Source of the DNA: Cercophora sp. LCS_1
Lineage: Eukaryota; Ascomycota; Sordariomycetes; Sordariales; Lasiosphaeriaceae
Assembly: GCA_036250225.1 (NCBI GenBank)
Contig: JAPZLL010000020.1
Coordinates: 62,001-126,000, forward strand
Direction of reading: 5' to 3'
DNA length: 64,000 nucleotides
In this document: one piece after another, positions 1-12,400 of the stretch
How positions within the stretch are numbered: position 1 is the stretch's first letter
Layout: the number at the start of each line of letters is the position of its first letter
Position numbers and translations under genes: made by a program
The notes under the pieces: model-generated
The model's input: the letters and a program-made list of their open reading frames with translations, nothing else
What the model was told of the DNA's origin: nothing
Databases searched by the model: none

Positions 1-392
1 ACCTGGCCGAGCCACCTCTTTCGGGAATCCTACCTCTATCGGGAATCACAGCCTCAGCATTAAACTGCAACGAGGCGCTGCTCTCGCTTGGATGCCTTCT
101 CCTCGAGCTCATGTCCAAGACGGGAGAGGCCGAACTCTTTCATTTTTCTTCCCACCTCTTGAGCGCTGGGCACGGTATTAGCTCCCGCGCTTTTCTCATT
201 CAGAAATACCACGCAGCTCAACTCGCGTTGGAGAGGTACTCGCTCCCGAGTGACAACTACCGCGGCGCAGTTTCTAGATGCCTCGAAGCGCATTTTCTTA
301 CGGCGGGACAGGGGCTCGAGAGGGAGGATGTCTGCCAGAAAGTGTACTCAAAAGTCGTGGCGTTGTTGGAGAGGGATCTTGAGAATACTTGA
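1..392 (+). CDS. C-terminal part of a DUF7580-like (pseudokinase-type) fungal protein, 5' partial
   Basis: The frame is open from the window edge (first full codon at base 3) to a TGA ending at 392, so only about the last 129 residues are present. The visible part has the layout I associate with the C-terminal DUF7580 region of fungal Helo-type or pseudokinase-like proteins: a hydrophobic LGCLLLELM segment just before base 120, a helical stretch, then YRGAVSRCLEAHF followed by VYSKVVALLERDL at the end. This pattern (a degenerate kinase C-lobe with a final cysteine-containing helix pair) is a family resemblance from memory, not a database hit. The function of this family is not established; relatives often carry Helo-like N-termini linked to heterokaryon incompatibility. 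No intron is needed in the visible part. Confidence 0.5.
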   Translation, partial: LAEPPLSGILPLSGITASALNCNEALLSLGCLLLELMSKTGEAELFHFSSHLLSAGHGISSRAFLIQKYHAAQLALERYSLPSDNYRGAVSRCLEAHFLTAGQGLEREDVCQKVYSKVVALLERDLENT

Positions 393-1944
393 GGTTGTTG
401 TATTCAGAACCTAGATAGTTGGCATCACTTTGAGGGTACGTTGTGGGTACTATAGCACCCCGATGCCACACGTTCTGTGTTCATCATGGACTCGGATGAT
501 ACCTATGTATGTTTGGTTCGAGCCATGGGCGGAAGCCAGTCCCCACATTCGGGGTCAAAAACAGCGCTCAAGTCCGAGTCGGAACCCCCGCCCCCCCTCC
601 AGCGGACACCCCCAACCATCTAAAACTAAAGCTGGGCCTTCATATTTCTCGCCAAAGCGGCGACAAATTCAATCAGCGATGTCAGGTATTCCCCTTCATA
701 TCGATGGCCGCCCAAAAGATGGTCGAGTTCGAAGATCTTGAAGTCGAGCTGTCCCATCAGACTGTCCGTTCGGAAGCTGTGTTCAGCTGCGAAGCCTGCC
801 TCAGAGGAACGCAGGCCTATGATGAATACTTGCCATTGGATATTCCAAGATAAAATCCTCAATAACTAAACCTTACGGACCGGAACTCCACAATGGACCC
901 AGTTTTATCCTCAAAAGATTTTCGAATTTGAATATCAGACCGTCAAGAGCAACGGGGACCTCCATGATCGAAGCGATAAGGCCGTTGCGGGTCTGGAATG
1001 ATTGGCTGAACGAAGCAATGCGCAGGAATGGTTGGCGGTGTTTGTGGGGGAACGCGGTACTTCTTCAAAGTGGCGCAACCTCTGGACTCTAACCAACCAC
1101 AATGCGTGTGGTATCACTCACCCCAAAGGATTTTTGGGTGAGTGATACCACACGTAATTTTATTGGTCAAAGCTGGTCAAACCCCCAAGTATAGTACTTT
1201 AAATAACCCTAACCCCACATTTGCTTCATTCTCGGTCCGTTCCATGTTCCTGACCGCAGCCAGCACACAACAGCAGCACAGATCTCATGGCAACTAGCTT
1301 TGAAGTTCAAGCGAAAGCCATATGAAGCTGGTACAATGAATGCCTAAATAGTCGCCAACGGTACGACCGATGCCATCATACTGAAAACAGCCCAGTTTTG
1401 GTGATGCGAGTGCTGGGTGTAACTGAATAACCCCGAGAAGACAATCCAGACCTGTTGGCAATGTGCCCCCAAACCACCTGGCTGACACAACACACGGGGC
1501 AGGACGCTATGTGCGCCCATGTTCGCAGTTCGCCGGCGCTCGACCAGCTTCACAATGGCCTTAGTATCTTGGGTATCGACGGTAAATTGCCAGATTACTG
1601 CTTGGTTCTTCATAGTCTCAACGGCAGGGGTTGGACCGGCGGGGAGAGAGTGAGCATGAACAAGTTCGCAATGGAAGAAACCGCAGACCGATGCACTTGA
1701 CACCGCTTCAAAATTTCAATCAATGCCTTGGAATATAAACTGAACTCCTTTGTTCCATAGGAATAGCCCTCCGAATTTCTTGTCAGGAACTTTGCCCCTG
1801 AGCCCATGTGTGGACCCTAACCCTGCCCCTGAACGACCATCCCGCCTCCTCCCGCCTAAATCCGATGACCTCATGCAACCTCCCTCAACCCCTCTCGCGA
1901 CAACCTCACACAGACAACTACCAACCCACCAGGACACACCCGAA
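393..1944. other. Intergenic region, no convincing gene
   Basis: About 1.55 kb between the DUF7580-like gene and the aldo-keto reductase. Short open frames exist on both strands but none resembles a known family or shows a convincing splice structure. The one clear structure is the hairpin at 1105-1154. Short CCCTAA-like runs occur near 1208 and 1815 but do not form an array. Confidence 0.6.
1105..1154. repeat. Perfect 19-bp inverted repeat with 12-nt loop
   Basis: The arm at 1105-1123 begins CGTGTGGTATC and is the exact reverse complement of the arm at 1136-1154. The loop is 1124-1135. Transcribed from either strand it would fold into a strong hairpin. No open reading frame or target-site duplication could be tied to it. 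It could be a MITE-like remnant, a transcription-factor dyad or an RNA hairpin. Confidence 0.85.
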
Positions 1945-2997
1945 ATGGCAACCACAAAAGAGATGTTATCTCGGCGGCTCCAGGTAGTCCATCCCTTCCC
2001 TACCCCTCGCCCACCCACCCGCCTGCTCACCATACATGAATCGTCTCAGCTTTCCAACGGCCAAACAACTCCCCAAATCCAACTTGGCCTCTACATGATG
2101 TCGCCCCGCGAGACGACAAACGCCGTGCGCACCGCCCTCAAAATCGGCTACCAAGGCTTCGACTCAGCCCAATGGTACGGTAAGCCAGCCAGCCAGCCAG
2201 CCAGCCACCCTTCCTCCTCCCTCCTCCCATGCCAACGGCCTTAGGTAACATGTTCCACCCGTAGAAAACGAGCACCAAACCGGCACCGCCATCTCCTCCC
2301 ACCTCTCTTCCCACCCAGACACGCCCATCTTCTACACCACCAAACTCCGGCACAACGCCCCGTCCCTATCCACCTCCCTAGCCTCCATCACCCGCTCCCT
2401 CCAATCCTCAACCCTCTCATCCATCTCCCTCCTCCTCCTCCACTCCCCGCTAGGCGGCCGCGCTGCCCGCCTAACAACCTGGTCCGCCGTAACGTCCGCC
2501 ATCAAATCCGGCCAGGTTCTCTCAGCGGGTGTATCCAATTACGGAGTCAAACACATCGAGGAACTGATGGTTACGAATCCGGAGATCAAACCGGTCGTGA
2601 ACCAGATCGAGGTGCACCCGTTCAACACGCAGGTTGCGATTCGGGAGTGTTGTGCCAAGTACGGGATCTTGATACAAGCGTATGCGCCGTTGGCGAGGGG
2701 CTTGCGGTTTAAACACCCTGTTATTGTTGATCTGAGCGACAAGTATGGATGCACACCTGCGCAGCTGATGATTCGGTGGGGGTTGCAGCATGGGTTTTGT
2801 GTCTTGCCCAAGAGTGTGCATGAGAAGAGGATGGTGGAGAATGCGGATGTTGGGTGGTTTGAGATTTCGGATGAGGATATGGTGAGGATGGACGGGTTGG
2901 ATGAGAAGTTGGTTACTGACTGGTGAGTGCTGACCTGTGGTGGCTTACAGTGGCATCTGTGCTGACTTGTGGCAGGGACCCGACGGATGCCGAATGA
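1945..2997 (+). CDS. Aldo-keto reductase (AKR) family protein
   Basis: Exons 1945-1983, 2050-2179, 2265-2922 and 2976-2997 give a 282-residue protein, the usual length of a single-domain AKR. All four catalytic tetrad residues are visible: Asp51 (GFDS), Tyr56 (WYENE), Lys83 (YTTK) and His116 (LLLLHSP). These enzymes reduce aldehydes or ketones with NADPH on a TIM barrel; the NADPH-binding C-terminal part (LPKSVHEKR) is present. Intron 1 (66 bp) is in frame and stop-free, but removing it joins RRLQ directly to LSNGQTTPQ, which is the normal AKR N-terminus. Intron 2 contains an AGCC microsatellite. The last exon adds only DPTDAE after the conserved tryptophan. The substrate cannot be inferred. 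Cytosolic; no signal peptide. Confidence 0.88.
2183..2206 (+). repeat. AGCC tetranucleotide microsatellite (6 units) in intron
   Basis: Six head-to-tail AGCC units immediately follow the 5' splice site of intron 2 of the aldo-keto reductase gene. Length variation here would change intron length, not the protein. Confidence 0.9.
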
Positions 2998-3279
2998 GAC
3001 GAAATATCACGATGTGATGGGATTGCAGGGCTGCAGTGCAGTTGCGGCAAAATGGAGGCGCTCAATAGCTCGGCCAACGTTTCATTCAAGTGTTCGTCAA
3101 TATGCAGCCACAATGGCTGCTCTTGGAAGCGCATGAAGCGCATCACGAAGAAGCTGTGGGCGGCGCCAACACCTCGGGCGCCGCCCCAAGAAGTCTCTGG
3201 GCACCCCCAGAGCGATGCATGGAGGGCATCGTTGTCATCCCGACCCTCTGTCGCCTTTCATCCCACGACTCCCCATCCC

Positions 3280-5141
3280 TCAAAAGACTGTGCCATCACT
3301 CTCAATGAGAATGGGCGGCTCCCTAGTATTTGGCCGATTGAGTTCGGCAATTTCACGTCCACCCTGTATCGTTGTCAGCGTTGATAACACCAAAGTGTCA
3401 CTCCCAAGGGTTGGGCTGCTTACCTTCCAGCTGCCCGCCTCAAGCACCTGAGCAAGGGTCAACTCGTTCCCAGCGAGCTCGTTCTGAAGATGCTTGTTGA
3501 CCTCCACGCAGAGTTGGTCGAGGAAGCCAACAGTGACGCCTCTCCACTCGACGATCACGTCATCGTCGGGCTTGAACATTGGTGCCACCTCGATGCCGTT
3601 AGCACCGGTGCGTTGGCAATGCTCGCTATAGTGGCGGAGACCCCTCTCTTGGTCCTCCTCCTTGAGAGTAAGCACACCCAAGTCGATGAAGAGACCACCG
3701 TTGCGATACTCGGGAAGTCCGGTCAGCAGCTCCTGGCCGGCAAACTGGATCTTCATGATGCTCTGCATGGGTTGCATGAGCGAGTACGTGAGCCACTGGG
3801 TGAGCTTGTGGAAGGGCAGGATGCTCTCCCACGGCGCAATACCGTTGGACTGTCCCGTTGTGTTGGGGAAAGGAGAGAAGGTGGGGCTGGAGGGCGATTG
3901 CGCCGGCTGCGGCATCGAGCTGCAGGGCCAGGCATCGCCAAGGGGCACGCCGTTGATGGCTGTTCGGGACGGGGGCCAGATCGAGGCCAGGCCATTCATG
4001 AGAACGTTCCACAGCACCGGGAGGGGGACGATGATCACACTGGACGCTCGAGTCGACGGGTGGGAGAGAATGTGGTCTGATCTGCGAGTCAGCCCTGTAT
4101 CAGCGCGCTTCTTCGCTGCACTTACCGAGCATATTGCCGGGCCGACCATCTTCGCCAAAGAACTCCCTCTTCTCCGCCAGGGTTCTCCCCAGGCGGAGGA
4201 GGAGCTGCGCCCGACCTTCGAGGCCAGCCATCTCGCTTCCCGGCTTTGACTGGAGACCCGCGGCGAGCTGCTCGACCGTCAGGCGCTGCAAGCCCTCTGC
4301 GTCCACCTGATACTTGTTGCTCCTGTTACCGGAGAACAGACCCTACAACTGTCAGAAACAACACGTGGGGCCTCGATTTCTCTTCTCGTACCTGCTTGAA
4401 CATCTCCAGACTTGCCACAGCGATGCCCTCTGATCGCTTGTAAATCCGGCCATTCTCGTTAGACCTGTAGCTCCACTTGTTTCCTGCGCCAGCATCGAGC
4501 AAAACGCTGACGAGGAAAAGGTCAATCATGCGCTTGCATTTCTCGGTGCTGTCAATATCTTCCGGGAAGGTCGATAGGAGATGTGCGATGCGGTCTCGTC
4601 CGCCGACAGCAAAATGCTGGTGCCGGCCGTGGGGTGGGATGCTTGTGAAAGGGGCATCGTAGTCACGCTGCGCACCTGTTAGTTCACCGTTATCCAGGAT
4701 AAAACTACAGCACATCCAACAACATACCTTGATGATGTTAGCGACAAAGGTCACAACGTCGGCAAACTTTCGCATGTCGACATCAAAGTGGCGCAAATCA
4801 TTCCTGAGCGCCTTGTCGGTGACGATCTTGGAGCGCTCCCGCACGGCGGGCAAGCTCCGCAGGTAGCCGGCTGGATCGAGTTGGGGGTCTGGCGGTCTTG
4901 GGAGATCGATCTTGGCGGTTGCGGGATTCAGGCCCGGGGAGAAGGGCGTGAGGGGTGTGGGCGGGCCATTGGAGCTGTTGGTGCCGGCCGAGGTGCGGTT
5001 CATCATGCGCGAGCTCCCGGTGCCAATGGGGGACTTGATGCTCGCGGACGAGGCCAGGGAGGATATGGACTGCGAGGTCGAGAGCGCCGGCTTAGAGTCG
5101 ACAACCGGCTTCGCCTTCTCTCGCCGCGAAAACAAACCCAT
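3280..5141 (-). CDS. URC4: Uracil catabolism protein 4 (URC4/Urg3, DUF1688)
   Basis: Five exons, read from high to low coordinates: 5141-4728, 4667-4392, 4342-4126, 4076-3424 and 3363-3280, giving 547 residues. After a low-complexity Ser/Thr/Pro-rich N-terminus of about 100 residues, the protein matches the DUF1688 family from DPAGYLRSLPAVRERS to the end, including VGGRDRIAHLL, SVLLDAGAGNKW and SEGIAVASLEMF. URC4 is one of the URC genes needed for the fungal (and some bacterial) uracil-degradation route defined in Lachancea kluyveri; the homologue in fission yeast is urg3. Its exact reaction is not known to me. Introns 1 (4668-4727) and 4 (3364-3423) are both 60 bp, in frame and stop-free, so retention would insert 20 residues. 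No other URC gene lies nearby. Confidence 0.9.
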
Positions 5142-8100
5142 GTTTGTGTCTTTGTGTTCTGGGGTCCGCGGAGCTCTTCAGTGGCCGAGGCGGAAGGCGG
5201 AATCGGCAGCTTGCGGCGGTCAGGAAGAGCCGCGGGACTCGTGACGCAAATTCGGTGGGGCGGGGACAACACAGAGATGCGCAGCGACAGCGATTGGAAG
5301 TGGAGGGGGTTGTCTTGGACCCGAGATTGGATGCGGAAGGTAACAGGTATAAGACGAGGACAGTGGTGGCGGCGAGAGTTGGTTCCTGCCTCGACAAGTT
5401 GTCCTGGCGCACGCTGCAAGCACAAAGCCGGGATCAGCCAGAGGAATTGGCAAATCAATGGCGCTGGCGCACGAGGGAAGGGGCAGCGACCAGGAACCCC
5501 TCTGCACTCTCCTCGTGCGGGGACGAGCTTCAGAGCGTTTGGAGGGGGAATTGGAGGTAGTACCCACCCAACAATCCACTGTCACCTGCCACTTGCCACC
5601 AAAAGTGAAAAAAACGGAATGGAAACAAGAACAAGAACGAGTGTCGGGGAAACCATAAATTGAAACAACAAAAACGGGAGACTGTCCGTACCGGTCGACC
5701 GCACAGCTGGACAACGCTGGCAAGGGCTTTGCTCCCCTTAAGATGCCCGTCTCCAGCCTTGGCGCACGTTCTTTGGGCTTGCTTGGGTTGCTGGGACCGG
5801 GCGCTGCAACGGTCGGCGTGCTTCGAGACCTTCTCGTTTCGTTCCTCTCGCTTTTCCGGTTTGCCAATGCCTCCTCGTCCAGAATTTTCGGTAACCACGT
5901 GTGGATTCGAATTTCCCTGGCCGACTTCTTTTCTTCCTGATATCGACCCAGCGGTGCGATTGTGGCCTGATGAAAAAAATCCCAAGGGTCTTGATGGGTA
6001 CTGGTGGGCGAGTCAAGGCGCTAGAGTCAAACAGCGGTCGTCTCTGGACAGCGATCCCCGGCTGGGAAGACGTCCAGAAACAAACACCTCCAGACACTCT
6101 TTTGAAATAAATCTCGCAGCCACCCCTGGCGCCTCCCCCAAGACGCAGGGCCGGCCGGGAGAGCGCCTCCTTCCCGCAATGGAAGCCAGCAATCTCCTTC
6201 GTCGCTAGGCCGATAACCTCACGCACAGGCCTTTCGATTAGCGACGCCGTGCACTCGACAGCTCAGCAGCGGTTCCGACAAACGACCTCTCCGCCTCTCT
6301 CCACCGATTCCGTGGTTCTGGTCAAATGAGAGCCCCATGCAAGCCATGGCCGGGACGTCTTCCTGTTGGACTGAGCAGCACACCACTGGCCCAGCGTCCG
6401 GCAGGGGGGTTGCGCCATGACGCCCCCCTGTCGAACGAACATGGTTATCCTGCAAGGTACCGCAACAACCTCGCCCGCCCGCGACCTCGTGCATTTGCCT
6501 GTGGGAAAATAGAAGCTTGTTGCCATCGCGGTGCCACCACGGCGCAACCGACCACGCGTATGGACGAACTGCGCGAAAGGCGACGAGCTGCGGAATACTT
6601 GTGTTCGGTGAGCACTCGGGACTCGACGCCGAGAAGGCGCTGGCGACAGCCCCTTTCTAGAAGACAGCGCACAGATAACAGGCCACTAGTGCATCCATAG
6701 CCGGCTCTAGATCGATGCAAAAAGGAATATTCTTCCCGCATTGTCTCACTGCAAAGAATGACGCATTGGGGAAAGCACACGATTGGATCGGAGGTGCAAC
6801 GAGCAACCACGGCCAAAGGCCGTCGAGGCGTTCCTGGCAACCAGCAATTGGCAGAGTGGTGTTCGGAGACACGCGGGTCACGCGCTCAGCTGGTCTTGCT
6901 GCAATGATCTGCTGCAATGCAACACAAGCATCAATGTTTTCCATGAGTATGCTGTCACCGCCATGTTTCGATAACATTAGAGGGAAACAACGCCAAACAC
7001 ATCGCGAGACGAACCCCCACTCCTTGGGCACCTTGACTGACGGCCGGCGCCCGAGTGCGGGGCACCCTATCTTTAGGGCGTTCACGGGGACCCAAACGAC
7101 GCCTGCACTAACTTTATCTGTCTGGAGCCTCGGCCACTCGATTGGATTGCAACTGCCAACCCGCCATCGTGGCTGTCCACACCCGTTGACCATGACTCGC
7201 AACCGCGGCTGGCGGGCACGTTGAGGGATGAGGCGTCTGTCTTTCTCGAACCTTGGAGGTCCTCACGCTCTGCTACGTTGCCCTCGTATCAACAAGTTGG
7301 ACTGTCGACCGGGTATCTGCTGCGGTTACCTCGTCGTCCGCCGCGCGGGTCCCGCATCACTTGCTTTTCTCGATGATCCACTACGGCCGTGCTATTTCTT
7401 CACTAACCGCTGCCGGCAGCGCCTCCGTCGGCCCCGGCGTTCTGGGTCGCAAAGGGAGGTTCCGCTATGATTCCTTTGCCAAGTCGACGGCGAAAAGCGC
7501 GGAACCTGTTTTCCCCCTTATGTTTTTACCCCTTCTCTTCTTTGCGTCCACGTCCTCAGGGACGGAGGTTGTCACGGTCCCTTAGCACACCAGTCAGTGC
7601 ACAATAAAATGTGCGATGGCGTTATGCAAGCGGCCGCATCGGGCGTTTCCCAACACTCCGCTGCTCACCCAGCGCTCACTCGTGGGTTTTGTTGCTGCTT
7701 TGACCATCGCCAAGTTCGAGCTGGAGTCCTAGCGGCCATGGTCAAGAGCGTCGGTCAAAAGCCTGTCATCTTGCTCGTGGACTGCCATGTGCTTGCACGC
7801 GACAATCCGAAACTGTCTCGGACCTGCCTGTCTTTAGCTGCTGCCCCTGAGCTGAGGCCTGTTTGTGTGACCTGAGAAGGACAACATTGGGGATGTCCAT
7901 CGAAGATATTCATTGGAACATCTGCCGTGCTTATGCCGAGCTCAGCGGATTCCGTGAGTCCAAGGTGGGTTTGAAGCGGCCCGCTTGCAGATGCAGATCC
8001 TCTTGATGAGATGCAATAATTTTCTACAATATTGATCCTGAGGCCGAGAAATCCAGTTATCCCTCCAGATGTCCGAGTCTGACGGCAGTTGGTTGGTCAT

Positions 8101-9471
8101 GGCGTGCGCTTGAAGGATGCATGCCAGTACAGATGTGATGCAACGCGAAACGCGTTTTCCCCATCCCATCCCTTGTGACGTGCATCACCACCATTCTAAA
8201 ATAAGAACACGCTGTTTACTTGTATGTACGATTGTTGGTTGCTACCCGGAGAATGCCGTGCTCCTTGCATCATGTATCCGCAGCCTCACAGACAGACAGC
8301 AAGCAGCAAAGACATCCGCTCGGATCCGTGGCTCAGGCGTCTCGGGCCGGGACACGGCGAGACCCACAATGCGGAGTCTCTTCTCCGATTCCGGGGTAGA
8401 AGGCCGATAATTACCCTTTTTTTCCTGGCTGTACCAATAAGGCGCGGAGGAAAGATTTCCTGATTGTGGTTGTCAAATCGATCCCGCCTGGGCTGGACGG
8501 CGGCGCTCAACACGCTGTATTGGTACTGCCTCTTCATAATCCACGGCTCTGCAGTCATCCGCTACATACGACCATACCCACTGGAAAACTCGGGATCCCG
8601 TCCGCTCTCCCATAGATAAGTCAGTGAGGGCCAGACTAGTAATTGGGTCGGTGACGACCAGTGAATCCCTGGTGTTGTATGTTTTTTTTTTCGAGCCCCT
8701 TAGCTCGACCCGACTCGACTCAACCGTGGTGGGGGGACGCATCGAGCCCATCTTCTGCTTTGCTTGAGGCTCTCTGCCTCAACTCCATCAACTCAGAAAA
8801 CGGTGAGAGTTACCCAGCTCTTGTGTGCTCGGGAGCAAACGGTCGCCTAATTGTCAGACACCGAGAAAACGGTGCATGGTGGGCGCTGTTTGCAGTGAGC
8901 GTGGGGCGGGAGCGGTGCGCGTCTCAGCCGCGAGTGATGACACCGTCAGAACCGTCAAAGACTACCGGAGCAAATCCCAACAGTCTCCGAGTGGAAAAGA
9001 TCTGTCGGATTAAAAGAAGGCTTCCTGATCTCGGCCTTCTTCTTGAATAGCTCGATCTTGGCTCCATCTTGTGATATGGCAGGTTGTTTTTCGGTCAAAG
9101 TCCCGCAAGATCACCACATCAAGTGCTCAAGTGTCAGCTCACTGCTTCGATTAATCTAAACGCTACTTCTAATGCATCCGGTTACTCTAGCTCCCGAACG
9201 CAAGTGCGTTCTCATGGCTGCGTTAGTACAAGTAATAGGTACACCCTGGATGGTGGCTTGACACCGACCAACCAATCGTTCATGACCTGAACGAAAACAC
9301 CCATCGCATCGCTTTTTGCCGACCCTCCCAAACAACAAAGACCATAAACGCCTTCCCCAGCCGCAATGCTTCTGTCGCAGGGCGCTGTTGTGAACCATCA
9401 GTAATAACCCACCGCCAAACGCTGAAAAAAAGATCGAAGCTCCCTCATTGGTTATCCGTGCGAGCTTTATC
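5142..9471. other. 4.3-kb intergenic region, no gene recognised
   Basis: This holds the upstream region of URC4 and the 3' side of the KDM5 gene. It has many GC-rich open frames on both strands (for example around 7253-7585), but none has a recognisable domain, a signal peptide with a cysteine pattern, or consistent splice sites. A T10 tract lies near 8680-8690. It is large for such a compact genome and could hold a non-coding RNA or an unrecognised lineage-specific gene. Confidence 0.5.
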
Positions 9472-12400
9472 CTACGCATCAAGCAGCGACTTGGCCGTGT
9501 TGTGATGTTCGTCTTCAAGGCTAAATGCGCCACCGTGGTCGACCTTCTTACGGTCGCTTTCTTCTTCGTCATCTTCATTGTTGACCAAGTCCACAAACAT
9601 GCTGTCGTCTGTCTCGCCCTCACCGCCAATCCCAAGCGGGTCCGTGTGGTCTCGTGGTGCGTTGCTACCACTGCCCCATACATCTCGCCCGTAGATTTCC
9701 TCTGCCTGCCGGCGGCCTGCATCCGTGCGCGACAGGATTTCGAGCACCTTGGGCTTGTCGGCATGGGAGTGGACGTCGACCGCGTCATCGCCTTCGAGGA
9801 GGCGGTCCTCCAGTGACATTGAGGGATTGTCACTAAGCAGCACCGAAGGTCCGTCGCCGCTCGGCAAGAAGAAGCTTGAGCCGATGGCCGGGTCGATGTC
9901 CATCTTCGACCCCGAACGGGCGTGGGAAGACGTCGCAGAGTCTGGACCTCGGGGAACGTGGCCATGGGCGCTTCCGGAAATCGAGAGAACCGGCGTCTGG
10001 GGCTGGGCCGACGAGTTTCTAGAGAAGAAGGGGTGTCCTGCTGGTCCATAGGGATTCGCCCCGGGACTGGTAGACATGGCGCTTGAGGGGCCCCCATTCT
10101 GTGCAGCGAGCTGCGCCGCTTCTGCATTGAGGGCTTTGCGCTTCAGACTGTTCGCCTTTCCCTTGACAGACTCGGGGAGGTCGTCTGGATCTTCCACGCC
10201 GTATTGGAGGAGCATCTTCTGCAACTTCGTGGGCCGCGGCTTGCGAGTACTCTTCGACACCTCAAGGACCGGGGGCGGCTCAGGCGCGACAGGGCTCCAT
10301 TTGTGCAGCTCCTGGCGGAAGAAGTTTGTCTCAAAGGCCAACAGGATCTCGGCGCCTTCGATCTTGCGCAGATAGAACCTCTGCGTCTCTGCTTCAGAGG
10401 CGGTCGCGAGCACGGGATTGCAGTACGAGTTGATGTGAGCCCGGAATGTTTGCGCATTGTCGATGATTTTAGCGAGCACCTCTTCCTCCTCGGGCTGGAA
10501 GGGCAAGCCCGGAATCTCCTCCTGCCATGCCACCAGATCCTCCAGCTTTGGCCGCGCGGCGTCGCGCGGGATCTTGATGCGCCAATCGCAAATCGGACAC
10601 GTGTACTTGTCGTCCTCTTTGACCTTGCCGCGAGCGATCTTGAGGCATTTTCCGTGGTACCACTCGTGGCACAGCTCGCACTCAATCATCATGCCGGCCT
10701 CTGTTCTCCGGCAAATGCAGAAGACCTCCCTGAAGCTCTTATCCTCCCAGCGGCCCTTCTTTTCGTCAGCCTCCACCTCAGGCGAAGGTTCCCTCGATTG
10801 GGGCTCGGCAGGGACGCGTGGTTTGTCGTTTTCAATGTCAAAGCAGTCTTGGTTGCGGTCCAACACGTAATCCATGTGACTCTTGAGAATATGCAGTGGG
10901 GCGTTGGTCTTGCCGAATAACTTCTTGCCCTTACGCATCCAGTCCTCGTGTCGCTTCTGCTCCTTTTCGAGATCAAGGGTACCGGCCGGCTTGGCCTGGA
11001 GCTCTTCGATCTTCTTCATCACATCAGCGACCTCCGAGTACTTGGGCCTCTTCCGGTAATCGAGGTTCCTAGAGCGCTCATTGAGGTCCACAATTTGACG
11101 ATGCGCCTCACGTTGCTTGTGGAGGATCTGGTCAACAGCAGCCAATGTCTCGGGTGAGACTGGCAAGTGATTGATCTGCGCTTGATCCGACAATGCTTGC
11201 AGTTGAGCGTAATGAACCGCATCGGCTTTGATCACCTCTTGCGCTTTCTTCTCCCACGCCTGGCCGGCATTCAGTTGGTCGGTGTAGAAGCTGATATGGT
11301 CGTTGTATGGGGGTATCCCGAGCCGTTTGCCCTCCTCGATAAGCTCAGTGACGTCTCGGAGTGTCATCAAGACGCCGCGGCTCGACCTGGCTCTGTCGTT
11401 CCACTTCAGCTGATCCAACACGCTGGACAACTGTGCGACCTCTGGAATATCCACATTGAAGGTCTGTCCCTCTTCGAGCAACTCCTCAACCAGCTCAATA
11501 GTTTGGCTTGTCCGGTGCTCGAGGGTCTGCTTGGCATTGGCTTGGAAGGCCTTGATGGCGTCAGCTCGCTCTTTCAGCTGCAGGATCTCCGGGCAGTCAA
11601 ATCCGATGTGCTCGGCCTGCTTGAGTAGCCGGTAGATGTTGTCCACGCTGCGAAGCTCTCGCTCTTTCTGGTCTTGGTGGGCACTGCCGATAGACTTGCG
11701 CCCGGCGCTCTGAGTCGCTTTTTCGCTCTTGCGCCTGTTCTGCTGCTTCCGAACCGTGTAGTTTGTTGCTTCCTCCACCCAGTGGTTGCATCGATCGACA
11801 AACGTCCTGAGAACTTCAAGCGAAGGGAGGTCGTACGGTATTCTCTCGCCTTCGCTGACAAGAGCGCGCATGGACTTGAGAGATGGAGTGGCCTCCTCTT
11901 CCAGCAATTTCTCATACTTTTCTTCCCATGCCTCCGGGACCTGTGCCTTGTCCGCCACCTTCCTATGGGTGTTGGCAATCACGTCGTCGGACTTGCGATA
12001 GATAACGATGTGGTCTTTGCCTAGAAAACGATCCGACTCTGGCATCTCACAGCAAGGGTGGCTCCCGGCATGCAGGAGACACAAAACTTTGCCCGTCTTC
12101 ACACAGATGAATCGGGAAAGATACGCGAACGCCTTGCAGTAAAAGCAGCCGTACTCTTCTTCAGGAAGATCGACGTCGTCGACTTTGAACAACAAGGGGC
12201 ATTCGGCATCATCGTCACCGGTTAAGACGCAACGATGGCTCTCGGAGGGGTGCTTAGCGTCCTGTCTCTTCGCGATGAAGTTGTGTTTCCCGATAAAGTC
12301 GTCTCGCTGGCTAAGCTCTCGGCGATGGATCCTATCAAGCGCCGGCGCCAACCACTTTGCTGTCTGTATAGTAAGCCCGCCGCTAGTGATGCCTTCAGCG

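Noticed and set aside
1208..1824. CCCTAACCC-type telomere-like sequences near 1208 and 1815
   Set aside because: Only one to two units each, scattered; not an interstitial telomere array.
7253..7585. Possible small gene in the 4.3-kb gap
   Set aside because: A 110-codon frame with no recognisable domain, signal pattern or splice sites; long random frames are expected in GC-rich DNA.
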